Origin: Lachnospiraceae bacterium
GTDB taxonomy: Bacteria; Bacillota; Clostridia; Lachnospirales; Lachnospiraceae
Length of the DNA stretch: 50,531 nt
Direction of reading: 5' to 3'
Assembly: GCA_009779895.1 (NCBI GenBank)
Contig: WRBB01000020.1
Coordinates: 1-50,531 of the forward strand
Shown: one piece after another, positions 26,453-33,732 of the stretch
Layout: every line of letters begins with the position of its first letter
How positions within the stretch are numbered: position 1 is the stretch's first letter
The notes under the pieces: generated by a model
What the model was told of the DNA's origin: nothing
The model's database searches: none
What the model saw: only the letters and a program-made list of their open reading frames with translations
Position numbers and translations under genes: made by a program

Positions 26453-26878
26453 TTATGCCTTACCCTCCGCCTCTAGCACAGCAAGCCTTACCTCTGCACC
26501 TGTTAGCCCTGCAAGCCTATCAGCTACGTTGGTAATAAGCCAATCCCCAACAGCAAGTGAGAACCATCATGGCAGTCGGTTTCCCACATGTGAGAACGAC
26601 CTACTGCCCAGCCTCACCGGTCACACAACACAGCTCCACCGGCTGGCTCACCGCTCTACTGATTGGCTCACGGCTCTACACGGCTACGCTGTCGCTCTGT
26701 CGGCTCATGGCTACACGGCTACGAGTGTCTACGCTCCGACTGGTCGGCTTGCGTGTGTATGTATATACTAGGAAACTCTTTTGTATACAATATGCACTGT
26801 GCTGTCAAGTACACATTTCCCTTGCCAGACAGGCCAAGGGTATTCTTATGAAACAACTGCGACAAACCTAATCTAATA
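26453..26878. other. Gene-free stretch of unusual composition
   Basis: About 425 bases with no convincing gene on either strand. It is richer in G and C than its surroundings and is built of loosely repeated GGCTCACGGCT, ACACGGCTACG and CGGCTCATGGCTA-like words, mainly at 26630-26755. Open frames here have no ribosome sites. It may be a degraded coding region or a structured element left from the mobile element. Confidence 0.5.
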
Positions 26879-26903
26879 AATGGCGTGTCTATGCCATTGT
26901 GGT

Positions 26904-27311
26904 TTAAAGTTTGCCAACAAGGCATCCCTGCCCTTTTTCTCGCCATCTCACCACCCTCAACGCTGGTTCTTCGTGTTGCCTTTCAATATCATCTAATAAA
27001 ATGCCCTGCTGACCCTCTGGAATCCCCAAAGCTCTCCTTGCGCTTTGAATCGCTGCAAAAGTATTCTTCGCTCGGTTCTCTAATGACTTACAAAACTCTG
27101 CCGTTTCCTGCCGGTTAGCTGGTAAAAAATAACCTCCGGAAGTGGTGGAGCATATAACAGTAGTTTTTCTTTCCTTTGCAATCATACTTCTAAGCATTCG
27201 TGGCGATTCAACCCCAACCACTACCATAAGGTCAGATGTGCTGATTGCATTTTCTTTTCCTACAGGTAACAACTCGGCAATTTGACCCACTTTACTATCT
27301 CTGTTCATCAT
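26904..27311 (-). CDS. Phage-type regulatory protein, unknown (135 aa)
   Basis: 135 residues: AISTSDLMVVVGVESPRMLR, then SMIAKERK, looks like a winged-helix-type DNA-binding start, followed by ICSTTSGGYFLPANRQETAE, and a helical part (NRAKNTFAAIQSARRALGI). I recognise this as a recurring small protein of Clostridia prophages and islands, sometimes annotated as DNA-binding, without a known role. ATG at 27311 follows GGGGGA and is four bases after the stop of the DUF6462-like gene, so both are one operon transcribed away from the XRE repressor. Confidence 0.65.
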   Translation of the reverse strand: MMNRDSKVGQIAELLPVGKENAISTSDLMVVVGVESPRMLRSMIAKERKTTVICSTTSGGYFLPANRQETAEFCKSLENRAKNTFAAIQSARRALGIPEGQQGILLDDIERQHEEPALRVVRWREKGQGCLVGKL

Positions 27312-27314
27312 AGT

Positions 27315-27503
27315 CTAATCCCCCTGTTGTTGCCTCAGCATTTCATTCAAATGCCTATCAAGAACATCTAAATTAAATAAACTCCTGCGACCCACTTTAA
27401 CAATACAGCGGCATTCTCGCCCAATTTGAAATGTGGCGTTTCTTCCTAGCGTTGTCTTTTTCATAGCATCTTGAACATCTCCCCATTTGCTCGATTCGTG
27501 CAT
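27315..27503 (-). CDS. Excisionase-like/DUF6462-type small DNA-binding protein
   Basis: 62 residues. GDVQDAMKKTTLGRNATFQI and RRSLFNLDVLDRHLNEML follow the pattern of small excisionase-like or MerR-type DNA-binding proteins in which a short helix-turn-helix is followed by a basic wing (VKVGRRSLF). ATG at 27503 follows AAGGAGG. Its position, divergent from an XRE repressor in an integrative element, is that of an excisionase or early regulator. The exact family is uncertain. Confidence 0.6.
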   Translation of the reverse strand: MHESSKWGDVQDAMKKTTLGRNATFQIGRECRCIVKVGRRSLFNLDVLDRHLNEMLRQQQGD

Positions 27504-27576
27504 TTCTTTTCCTCCTTAAACTCTGTGTGTTTATTTGTGCTTTCTTCGTTTTTAGCTTATACTAAAACTGAATGAT

Positions 27577-27637
27577 ATATCAAATATAAGATACTATATA
27601 CTTTAATCATGTTTTTATATTATATTTGATATAATAT
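27577..27637. promoter_or_regulatory. Operator region between the divergent regulators
   Basis: ATATCAAATATAA (27577-27589) and its exact reverse complement TTATATTTGATAT (27620-27632) face each other across 30 bases. The right copy lies within a palindrome, 27617-27637, with 9-base arms around TTG. These overlap the likely promoters of the XRE gene and the leftward operon and are the obvious repressor binding sites. Confidence 0.6.
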
Positions 27638-27652
27638 AATTGGAGGAACTGC

Positions 27653-28228
27653 ATGAATAAGAAATTATTTTCAGAACGTTTATTAACTTTAAGAAGAAAC
27701 AAAAACATAGCACAACAAAAACTAGCAGAAATATTAAACGAAAAGAATGACACTGTAGTCTATACACAACCCCTTTTATCATCATTTGAGAGTGCAGAGA
27801 GTTTAAGGCATCCTACTGTTGAACAATTAATCCATCTTGCAAATTATTTCAATAAGCCCATTGATTATCTACTTGGTCGTGATTCAACATTCAATGCAGA
27901 AGAGGCTACTTTTACAGACGTATATAAATTATTAACACAAGCTGATAATTTAATAAAAGAGGGAATACATGCACTCGGCTATAGTGGATATGCCGACTTC
28001 AATCGCCCGGCAACTATATTAATACCCGCCAAATGGCACGGCCACCATATTAACGATAATATGCTAAAAGATAGACTTGAATTAATAAAAAAATACGTCA
28101 ATGATTCAGTTAAACATACATATCTGCGTGACTGGATTCCCGAAGTAGAAAAATACCTTGAAAGAAGAAAGCGAATCAAAGAACAGGCTTTCCATGAAAA
28201 AGAAATGCAACCATCACCACCCACATAA
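27653..28228 (+). CDS. XRE family transcriptional repressor
   Basis: 191 residues. Residues 5-75 are a Cro/C1-type helix-turn-helix: FSERLLTLRRNKNIAQQKLA, LLSSFESAESLRHPTVEQL and LANYFNKPIDYLLGRD. The rest (SGYADFNRPATILIPAKWHG, then a basic helical tail) has no peptidase motif and is probably for oligomerisation. As the element's only full repressor, divergent from the excisionase-like operon and flanked by palindromic operators, it should hold the element silent. ATG at 27653 follows TTGGAGGA. Confidence 0.88.
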   Translation: MNKKLFSERLLTLRRNKNIAQQKLAEILNEKNDTVVYTQPLLSSFESAESLRHPTVEQLIHLANYFNKPIDYLLGRDSTFNAEEATFTDVYKLLTQADNLIKEGIHALGYSGYADFNRPATILIPAKWHGHHINDNMLKDRLELIKKYVNDSVKHTYLRDWIPEVEKYLERRKRIKEQAFHEKEMQPSPPT

Positions 28229-28254
28229 TTTTATAGCAAACTGGATTTCACGAA

Positions 28255-28283
28255 TTGACAGAACATCAATTCCTTGTTAGAAT
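28255..28283 (+). promoter_or_regulatory. Promoter of the candidate antitoxin RNA
   Basis: -35 TTGACA (28255-28260), exact 17-base spacer, -10 TAGAAT (28278-28283). A near-consensus promoter with no gene in front of it, pointing toward the toxin gene from the opposite side. Confidence 0.75.
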
Positions 28284-28294
28284 AGATATATAAA

Positions 28295-28321
28295 AAGGTG
28301 CTACCGATAACGGTCAGCCCT
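28295..28321 (+). repeat. Left copy of inverted repeat flanking the toxin locus
   Basis: Starts AAGGTGCTACCGATAACGG and ends AGCCCT. It is near-identical, in inverted orientation, to 28542-28572. It forms the 5' end of the antitoxin RNA. Confidence 0.7.
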
Positions 28322-28330
28322 AATAGTTTA

Positions 28331-28386
28331 AATCACAAAAAGTGACCTAATCTGCCAAGACTAAGCGGTCACTTTTTTGTGTGATT
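28331..28386. terminator. Shared bidirectional terminator of toxin and antitoxin RNAs
   Basis: AATCACAAAAAGTGACC (28331-28347) pairs with GGTCAC-N7-TGTGATT (28367-28386). The stem includes A-tracts opposite T-tracts, so it works for both convergent RNAs. The toxin stop codon lies in the right arm. Confidence 0.75.
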
Positions 28387-28461
28387 AATATAGGCTACCA
28401 GCACCGTAACAACAATTGCTAGAATCATTATCACGAGGCTTAATATCTCATAATCAGACAT
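28369..28461 (-). CDS. Small membrane toxin, Fst/TxpA/holin-like (30 aa)
   Basis: Peptide of 30 residues beginning MSDYEILSLVIM, with a single hydrophobic helix (residues 6-25, Ile/Leu/Val-rich) and a short polar, positively charged tail (YINHTKK). This is the form of type I toxins such as Fst, TxpA and the putative holin-like toxins of Bacillota, which insert in the membrane and depolarise it when expressed. AAAGGGGGC lies 5 bases before the ATG. A strong promoter, a structured leader of about 110 bases, and an opposing RNA promoter support it. Alternative: a non-toxic membrane peptide. Confidence 0.75.
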   Translation of the reverse strand: MSDYEILSLVIMILAIVVTVLVAYINHTKK

Positions 28462-28541
28462 CGCAAGCCCCCTTTCTTGTTTATTTCCTACTTTCGTAAG
28501 ATTGGCAAGTTATGAGGGTTTTGCTGACCCTCTAGTTACAG

Positions 28542-28572
28542 AGGGCTAACCGCTACCGTATCGTAGCACCTT
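28542..28572 (-). repeat. Right copy of inverted repeat flanking the toxin locus
   Basis: Minus strand starts AAGGTGCTACGATACGG and ends AGCCCT; it is the first part of the toxin message. Next to it a CCCTCT-agttac-AGAGGG hairpin (28528-28545) folds the leader. Confidence 0.7.
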
Positions 28573-28577
28573 GAATA

Positions 28578-28606
28578 ATATTATCAAAGACATTTATAAA
28601 ATGCAA
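28578..28606 (-). promoter_or_regulatory. Promoter of the toxin message
   Basis: Minus strand: -35 TTGCAT (28601-28606), 17-base spacer, -10 TAATAT (28578-28583). The start would fall at or next to the AAGGTGCTAC repeat, leaving a leader of about 110 bases. Confidence 0.7.
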
Positions 28607-28669
28607 GGGCAGCAGGACATAAAGAAATACTACCCTCAAACACTCGAAAAAGATAGTTTTATTTTTCCC

Positions 28670-28692
28670 ATTTTGGTCGAATCTTGGACGAA
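28670..28692. repeat. Right arm-type repeats (TTGGTCG motif)
   Basis: ATTTTGGTCGAA (28670-28681) and CTTGGACGAA (28683-28692), same orientation as the left pair, 100 bases inside attR. Confidence 0.5.
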
Positions 28693-28735
28693 ATCAACTT
28701 TTTACCACTTTTAATAAAGGATGAATAATAAGAGA

Positions 28736-28757
28736 AAACCCCTATTTCTAGGGGTTT
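28736..28757. terminator. Hairpin near the right end of the element
   Basis: AAACCCCTA-tttc-TAGGGGTTT, a perfect 9-base stem. No long T-run follows on either strand; it may insulate the element from putP or end rnpB in the empty chromosome. The 330 bases from the toxin promoter to attR otherwise hold only the arm-type repeats. Confidence 0.45.
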
Positions 28758-28792
28758 GTGGTGATTTTTATCAATACTATTTTTTTCAACCT

Positions 28793-28810
28793 CGGCTTAT
28801 CGCCTTACTT
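28793..28810 (+). repeat. attR: second copy of the 18-bp repeat
   Basis: Exact copy of the rnpB 3' end, 4,680 bases downstream, with no RNase P RNA body in front of it. Host sequence resumes here; the putP stop codon follows 49 bases later. Confidence 0.85.
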
Positions 28811-28858
28811 AATGCATTACAAAAACAAAACAACAAACACATACACCAACTATTCTAT

Positions 28859-30406
28859 TTATTCTTCAATCAAAGCTTTAGAAGCTGTGGCAAATTCTGT
28901 TAATATTTCTTCTGATGGTTTTTTCGTCAACAAACTACCAATTATAATCGCAGCAAGTGAAAGGAAAAATCCGGGAACCAAAGAAAATAGTCCTGTGCTC
29001 GTATTTAAGGTCACCAAACCATCTACCCCTTGAACCATAGGTATATATTGCCAAATAATAACCGTCAAACCACCCACTGCAACCCCGACAATTGCACCGA
29101 TGCGAGTGGTGCGCTTCCAGAAAAGGGACAACAGCACAAGAGGGCCAAAGGCCGAACCAAATCCGGCCCAAGCCATAGCTACAAGTACCATCACGCCGGT
29201 GCTGCGATCAGGTCCGCCAATCACCGGATCATAAGCATCCAATGCAATCCACAAAGCAACAACAGCAACAACCAATACAGCACAACGGCTAAACCAAACC
29301 AAATGCTTGTCCGAAGCTTTTTTATTTGCCATTTTATAAATATCACCGATCGCCGATGAACCTACCAAAAGCTGAGAATCCGCCGTAGATTTAATCGCCG
29401 CAAACATACCACAAAGAAACAAACCACCAACCAATACAGCCCACAAAGCACCACGGTCAATAAAAATCGTACGCACCATTTGTATAAAAGCTGTTTCCGG
29501 ATTTTCTAAGCCCGGCAAAAACGCCCGACCCACAAGACCGGTCAAGACGGCTGAACCAAGTGCCAAAACAACCCATATAATCGCAATTACAGCAGAGCGG
29601 GATACGTATCTTTCTTTTTTAATTGCAATTAACTTAATCAAAATATGCGGCATACCAAAATAACCCAGACCCCAAGCCACGTCCGATATGATTGACCTGA
29701 CAGCAACCGTACCGCCGGCCCCGTCAGACATCATGTTAAAAAATCCGGTCGGAATGTTTGCTGAAACATTTCCCCAACCACCCATGGTAGAAATTACAAT
29801 CAACGGCAAAAAGAAAATTGCCAACAACATCATCATACCTTGGATGGAATCAGTCCAACTAATCGCCATTAAACCGCCAATTAAAGTATAAAGTACAACA
29901 AAACTAGCAATGATAACAACAGATGCTTGATAACTAATATCAAATATTTGTGGAAGCAACGTTCCGCCCGCTACAAAACCGGAAGCTGCATACACTGTAA
30001 AGAAAATAGAGAAAAATATAGCAGCAATCACTTTCAAAGCGTGAGAAGTATCATGAAAGCGATTCTCCAAAAACTCCGGCAGCGTAACAGAATTCTTCGC
30101 AATAATCGTATAACGGCGCAATCTTTTTGCTACGAAAATCCAATTTAGCACCGTGCCGATGATTAAACCAACCGCAATCCAAGCTCTACCTGTTCCTGCC
30201 GCATAAATTGCGCCGGGCAAACCCATCAATAGCCAGCCTGACATATCCGAAGTTTGAGCCGACAATGCCCCAACCCAAGTATTTAAGTTACGCCCTGCTA
30301 AAAAATAATCCGATAAGTTTTTCGATTTTCGAAAGCGAAGAGCCAATGTAATGATTAGCCCAAAGTAAAGAATAAAAATTAATAGAATCCAGATTTGATT
30401 TGACAT
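28859..30406 (-). CDS. putP: Sodium/proline symporter
   Basis: 515-residue membrane protein of the sodium:solute symporter family with about 13 hydrophobic helices. SDYFLAGRNLNTWVGALSAQ, TSDMSGWLLMGLPGAIYAAG and GLGYFGMPHILIKLIAIK are hallmarks of PutP. It imports proline with sodium, for osmoprotection or as nitrogen and carbon source. No proline-catabolic gene is adjacent. The gene ends 49 bases from attR of the rnpB element, so it is the original neighbour of rnpB, facing it. Confidence 0.92.
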   Translation of the reverse strand: MSNQIWILLIFILYFGLIITLALRFRKSKNLSDYFLAGRNLNTWVGALSAQTSDMSGWLLMGLPGAIYAAGTGRAWIAVGLIIGTVLNWIFVAKRLRRYTIIAKNSVTLPEFLENRFHDTSHALKVIAAIFFSIFFTVYAASGFVAGGTLLPQIFDISYQASVVIIASFVVLYTLIGGLMAISWTDSIQGMMMLLAIFFLPLIVISTMGGWGNVSANIPTGFFNMMSDGAGGTVAVRSIISDVAWGLGYFGMPHILIKLIAIKKERYVSRSAVIAIIWVVLALGSAVLTGLVGRAFLPGLENPETAFIQMVRTIFIDRGALWAVLVGGLFLCGMFAAIKSTADSQLLVGSSAIGDIYKMANKKASDKHLVWFSRCAVLVVAVVALWIALDAYDPVIGGPDRSTGVMVLVAMAWAGFGSAFGPLVLLSLFWKRTTRIGAIVGVAVGGLTVIIWQYIPMVQGVDGLVTLNTSTGLFSLVPGFFLSLAAIIIGSLLTKKPSEEILTEFATASKALIEE

Positions 30407-30566
30407 AGTTTTCTCCCATCTACATATTTATTTATCTTTTTATGCTACCCATATTAATCCGTAGCTATGGTTTCTTGAAATAACACTATCTTTCATTGTA
30501 CAGATATACATTCTAAAAAGAAATTCCAACATTTGACTTCAAATAACTTATTTTGACACCGGTTCT

Positions 30567-31007
30567 TTACAAACCTAAGTATTTTTCTTCACAATAACGA
30601 CAACGATAAATCTTATTCTCTTTATCTGTTAATTCAAACACTTGATCCAATCCCTGCTCAATCGAAGTAATGCAACGAGGGTTCTTACACTTAATGACAT
30701 TTTTGATATGCTTGGGCAATTCCAATATCCTTTTTTCTACAATTTCTTCATTTTCTATAATATTAACCGTAATGTTATGATCAATATAACCTAAGATATC
30801 CAAATCCATCACATCAATCGGACATTCAATTTTCATAATATCCTTGCTACCCATAGCATTACTCTTTGCATTTTTTATAATGGCTACGCAACAATCTAAT
30901 TGATCCAGATTTAAATACTTATAAATATCCATGCTCCTGCCTGCTTGGATATGATCCAAAACAAAACCCTCTGCAATACGACCCACATTTAACATTCTTT
31001 GCACCAT
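30567..31007 (-). CDS. pyrI: Aspartate carbamoyltransferase regulatory subunit
   Basis: 146-residue regulatory chain that binds CTP/ATP and modulates PyrB allosterically. N-terminal allosteric domain (GRIAEGFVLDHIQAGRSMDI) and C-terminal zinc domain with four cysteines: KCKNPRC and YRCRYCEEKY. Encoded 13 bases after pyrB in the same operon. Presence of PyrI means the enzyme is of the allosteric (E. coli-like) class rather than the PyrB-only class of Bacillus. Confidence 0.95.
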   Translation of the reverse strand: MVQRMLNVGRIAEGFVLDHIQAGRSMDIYKYLNLDQLDCCVAIIKNAKSNAMGSKDIMKIECPIDVMDLDILGYIDHNITVNIIENEEIVEKRILELPKHIKNVIKCKNPRCITSIEQGLDQVFELTDKENKIYRCRYCEEKYLGL

Positions 31008-31020
31008 GGCTTCTCTCCTT

Positions 31021-31938
31021 TTATACCGAAATCTCTAACAAGGTCAAAATCAGTGCCATCCGCACATATACACCATACTGGACTTGCTTAAAATAAGCCG
31101 CTCTTGGGTCGCTGTCTACCTCTATCGCAATTTCATTTACCCTTGGTAATGGATGCAATACAAACATATCCTCCTTGGCCAACTTCATCTTTTCCTTATT
31201 CAGAATATAAAAATCTTTCATACGAACATAGTCTTCTTCATTGAAAAAACGCTCTTTTTGGACACGAGTCATATACAAAATGTCTAATTTGGGCATAGCC
31301 TCTTCCAAACGAATCACTTCTTCATAAGGAATATTGTATTTTTCTATGTACTCATGCCGTACATATTCCGGCACTTTTAACTCATCGGGCGAAATAAATA
31401 CAAAGCGTATCCCTGTATAACGAACCAAGGCCGCAATCAAAGAATGAACGGTACGACCAAATTTCAAATCACCGCAAAGCCCAATGGTCAAAGACGTAAG
31501 GCGACCTTTTAAATTTTGAATGGTTAATAAATCAGTGAGGGTTTGCGTCGGATGTTGATGTCCGCCATCTCCCGCATTAATCACCGGAATGGTAGACTTT
31601 TGGCAAGCTACTGTTGCCGCTCCCTCTTTGGGATGACGCATGGCACAAATATCAGCATAACAAGATACGGTTTGAATGGTGTCAGAGACGCTTTCTCCTT
31701 TGACTGCCGAACTGGCATCTGCCGAGGAAAAACCCATAATGCTACCACCTAAGTTCAACATGGCGGCTTCATGGCTCAAACGAGTTCTGGTACTGGATTC
31801 ATAGAACAATGTCGCCAGTTTCTTGCCCACACAAGAATGAGCATATTTCTCAGGATTCACCTCAATATCTTGGGCTAAACTTAACAAATCTGCCAGTTCT
31901 TCCACTGAAAAATCCAAAGGACTAATTAAATGTCGCAT
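31021..31938 (-). CDS. pyrB: Aspartate carbamoyltransferase catalytic subunit
   Basis: Joins carbamoyl phosphate and aspartate in the first committed step of pyrimidine synthesis. 305 residues; carbamoyl phosphate motif [25 protein letters not shown], and the C-terminal [15 protein letters not shown] are all intact. ATG at 31938 with GGAGGT upstream. No PyrR-binding attenuator is seen in the short leader; control may rest on PyrI feedback. Confidence 0.97.
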   Translation of the reverse strand: MRHLISPLDFSVEELADLLSLAQDIEVNPEKYAHSCVGKKLATLFYESSTRTRLSHEAAMLNLGGSIMGFSSADASSAVKGESVSDTIQTVSCYADICAMRHPKEGAATVACQKSTIPVINAGDGGHQHPTQTLTDLLTIQNLKGRLTSLTIGLCGDLKFGRTVHSLIAALVRYTGIRFVFISPDELKVPEYVRHEYIEKYNIPYEEVIRLEEAMPKLDILYMTRVQKERFFNEEDYVRMKDFYILNKEKMKLAKEDMFVLHPLPRVNEIAIEVDSDPRAAYFKQVQYGVYVRMALILTLLEISV

Positions 31939-31974
31939 GCATTACCTCCATTTATGTCTTTTTGCACCTACCCT

Positions 31975-32003
31975 ATACTATCTTATATCGTTAGGCATTG
32001 CAA
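31975..32003 (-). promoter_or_regulatory. Promoter of pyrBI
   Basis: Minus strand: -35 TTGCAA (31998-32003), 17-base spacer, -10 TAGTAT (31975-31980), leaving a leader of about 30 bases. Confidence 0.6.
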
Positions 32004-32046
32004 GTGAAAACGTATGAACTTTTATGAAAATTTCAATTCTTAAAAC

Positions 32047-32076
32047 TTGACAAAAGCATTACCAACCATGTATATT
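32047..32076 (+). promoter_or_regulatory. Promoter of the M-box/mgtE transcript
   Basis: -35 TTGACA (32047-32052), 18-base spacer, -10 TATATT (32071-32076), about 28 bases before the riboswitch. Confidence 0.65.
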
Positions 32077-32103
32077 GATAGATGTGTGAAAAGTTAATAT
32101 TTT

Positions 32104-32243
32104 CCGGTAGGTGAGGCTACCATAGGGATACGGGTTGCTACCGCAAAATAGTGGAGACACTATTAGTTGGTTATCAGTCTATGTCGAACCCAAGGCATAG
32201 TCTAACGCAATGACAAGCCCTATGATGCTAAAGCTCAAACGGT
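32104..32243 (+). ncRNA. M-box (ykoK) magnesium riboswitch
   Basis: Conserved M-box pieces occur in order: GGTAGGTGAGGCTACCATAG, GGATACGGGTTGCTACCGC, the GAGACAC segment, AAGCCCTATGATGCTAAAGC and the closing CGG. The ends CCGGTAG and AAACGG close the domain. The RNA senses magnesium ions; with metal bound it favours a terminator and lowers expression of the transporter. A terminator-like hairpin at 32293 and the magnesium transporter gene follow, which fits exactly. Confidence 0.88.
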
Positions 32244-32292
32244 AGTGCACGATATGAGTTTTCAAATTTATATCCGCATATTCTTTGTGTAT

Positions 32293-32332
32293 CCCTTGCC
32301 TTGGTATTTTGCCTATAGACAAGGGTCTTTTT
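32293..32332 (+). terminator. Expression-platform terminator of the M-box
   Basis: CCCTTG (32293-32298) pairs with CAAGGG (32320-32325), followed by TCTTTTTT. Lying between riboswitch and mgtE start, it is the likely magnesium-dependent attenuator. Confidence 0.65.
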
Positions 32333-32370
32333 TACCACCTACCTCCGAAACCAAAACATGGAGGTGCCAT

Positions 32371-33732
32371 ATGCTACAAGAAAAAATCACAACACTCATC
32401 AAAAACAACAATATGAAAGAACTAAAAGAATTTCTTGTAAATTTAGAAGAAACAGAGCTCTTGCACGCTTTTTTCAATTTGTCCGCCGAGGATCAAGTCA
32501 TTGCGTTCCGGCTTCTTGAAAAAAACAGAGCCCTTGCTATCTTTGAAGAATTAGACACGGAACATCAGCGTATCTTACTGCGTTCTTTCACCAATGAAAA
32601 AACTATGCTTTTTATCAACAATATGCCACCGGATGATCGGGTTCGCCTTTTAGATGAATTACCTGCAAGTGTCGCAAAAAAATTAATCCATTCATTAAGC
32701 GTTGAAGAACGGGAAAGTACCAATCTTTTAATGGGATATGAACAAGAAACCGCTGGCCATATCATGACTACAGAATATATCTCCTTAAAAAAAGGCTTAA
32801 CCGTAGAGCAAGCTTTAGAAAATGTCAAGCGACAAGCAAAAGAAAAAGAAACAATCTATACCCTTTACATCACCAGTGACTCGAAAAAACTAGAGGGTGT
32901 ATTGACCTTAAAAGAACTAATCATTGCCAATGAAAATGCCAGCATTGAAGATATCATGTCCAAAAATGTCATTTGCGTGCAAACGGACACGGATCAAGAA
33001 AAAACGGCTCGCCTGTTACAAGATCTTGACCTTTTGGCACTTCCCGTTGTTGACAAAGAAAATCGTCTCGTTGGTATCGTTACCATTGATGATGCCATCG
33101 ATATCTTAGAAGAAGAAGCCACCGAGGATATTTATGATCAAGCGGGTCTTGCCGATATCACAGGAAATGAATCCGATCGTAGTGAGGTTTTGGTTCATGG
33201 TAATATGTGGAAAATCTGGAAAGTTCGTCTACCTTTTCTCCTCATTACTTTAGTTGCCGGTTTTTTAGCCGGCTTGGTTATCGAGGGTTTTGAAGAGGCC
33301 TTAGAGGCCATTCCGGTAGTCGCATTCTTTATACCTTTGATCATGGATATGGGCGGAAATGTAGGAGCGCAGTCCTCCACTGTTTTTGCTCGTGGTGTGG
33401 TGCTTGGCCATATTCATATCTCAAAGTTTTTTAGCCACTTCATCAAAGAAGTAGGCATTGGATTTAGCATGGGCATTTTAATCGGTATTGCGGCAGGTAT
33501 CATTACTGCAACTTGGCAAGGAATGCCGATGCTTGGATTGGCTGTTGCACTCTCTCTGATTTGTACCATGACATTAGCCGCATTATTAGGCTTTTTGGTT
33601 CCCTTTGTTTTAATCAAACTAAACATTGACCAAGCTGCCGGTTCGGCTCCGATTATTACTTCTATCAAAGATATTTCCGGATTGTTAATTTACTTTATTT
33701 CCGTTAGTATCTTCCTTGGACATTTACTGTAA
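32371..33732 (+). CDS. mgtE: Magnesium transporter MgtE
   Basis: Magnesium channel/transporter, 453 residues from ATG 32371 (GGAGGT at 32360-32365). Domains: cytoplasmic MgtE_N superhelix (about 20-130; LLDELPASVAKKLIHSL), a CBS pair (about 135-255; GHIMTTEYISL, DIMSKNVICV) that closes the pore when magnesium is high, a plug helix, and five membrane helices (FIPLIMDMGGNVGAQSSTVF is the signature). A longer frame from 32245 would lie inside the riboswitch and terminator and is not used. Control is by the M-box upstream. Confidence 0.96.
   Translation: MLQEKITTLIKNNNMKELKEFLVNLEETELLHAFFNLSAEDQVIAFRLLEKNRALAIFEELDTEHQRILLRSFTNEKTMLFINNMPPDDRVRLLDELPASVAKKLIHSLSVEERESTNLLMGYEQETAGHIMTTEYISLKKGLTVEQALENVKRQAKEKETIYTLYITSDSKKLEGVLTLKELIIANENASIEDIMSKNVICVQTDTDQEKTARLLQDLDLLALPVVDKENRLVGIVTIDDAIDILEEEATEDIYDQAGLADITGNESDRSEVLVHGNMWKIWKVRLPFLLITLVAGFLAGLVIEGFEEALEAIPVVAFFIPLIMDMGGNVGAQSSTVFARGVVLGHIHISKFFSHFIKEVGIGFSMGILIGIAAGIITATWQGMPMLGLAVALSLICTMTLAALLGFLVPFVLIKLNIDQAAGSAPIITSIKDISGLLIYFISVSIFLGHLL

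Larger units (their letters stand above)
28289..28386 (+). ncRNA. Candidate antisense antitoxin RNA of a par/fst-like system
   Basis: Predicted from its promoter (28255-28283) and the terminator ending about 28386, giving an RNA of about 98 bases with no gene. Its 3' half is antisense to the last codons and 3' end of the toxin message. Its 5' end carries GCTACCGATA, which can pair with TACGGTAGC in the toxin message leader, a second contact as in the par locus of pAD1. Ends are approximate. Confidence 0.6.
24113..28810. mobile_element. Decayed integrative element inserted in the 3' end of rnpB
   Basis: A 4.7 kb segment between rnpB and putP bounded by the 18-bp direct repeat CGGCTTATCGCCTTACTT. 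Contents, left to right: broken integrase, small phage-type genes, an RHH-like/Uma2 pair, an unusual non-coding stretch, two small leftward regulatory genes, an XRE repressor, and a type I toxin-antitoxin locus. The layout (integrase next to the att site, repressor divergent from an excisionase-like gene) is that of a prophage or mobilisable island reduced to its ends. No structural, replication or conjugation genes remain. Confidence 0.8.

Noticed and set aside
26529-26871. Overlapping plus-strand frames of 60-104 codons
   Set aside because: No ribosome site, no family resemblance, and they fall in the odd repeat-like stretch.
28295-28572. Simple insertion-sequence terminal repeats
   Set aside because: No transposase and no target duplication; both repeats coincide with promoter start points, which fits RNA function better.
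32245-32370. Longer N-terminus for MgtE beginning at 32245
   Set aside because: That stretch is the end of the M-box, its terminator and the ribosome site; the MgtE family start fits 32371.
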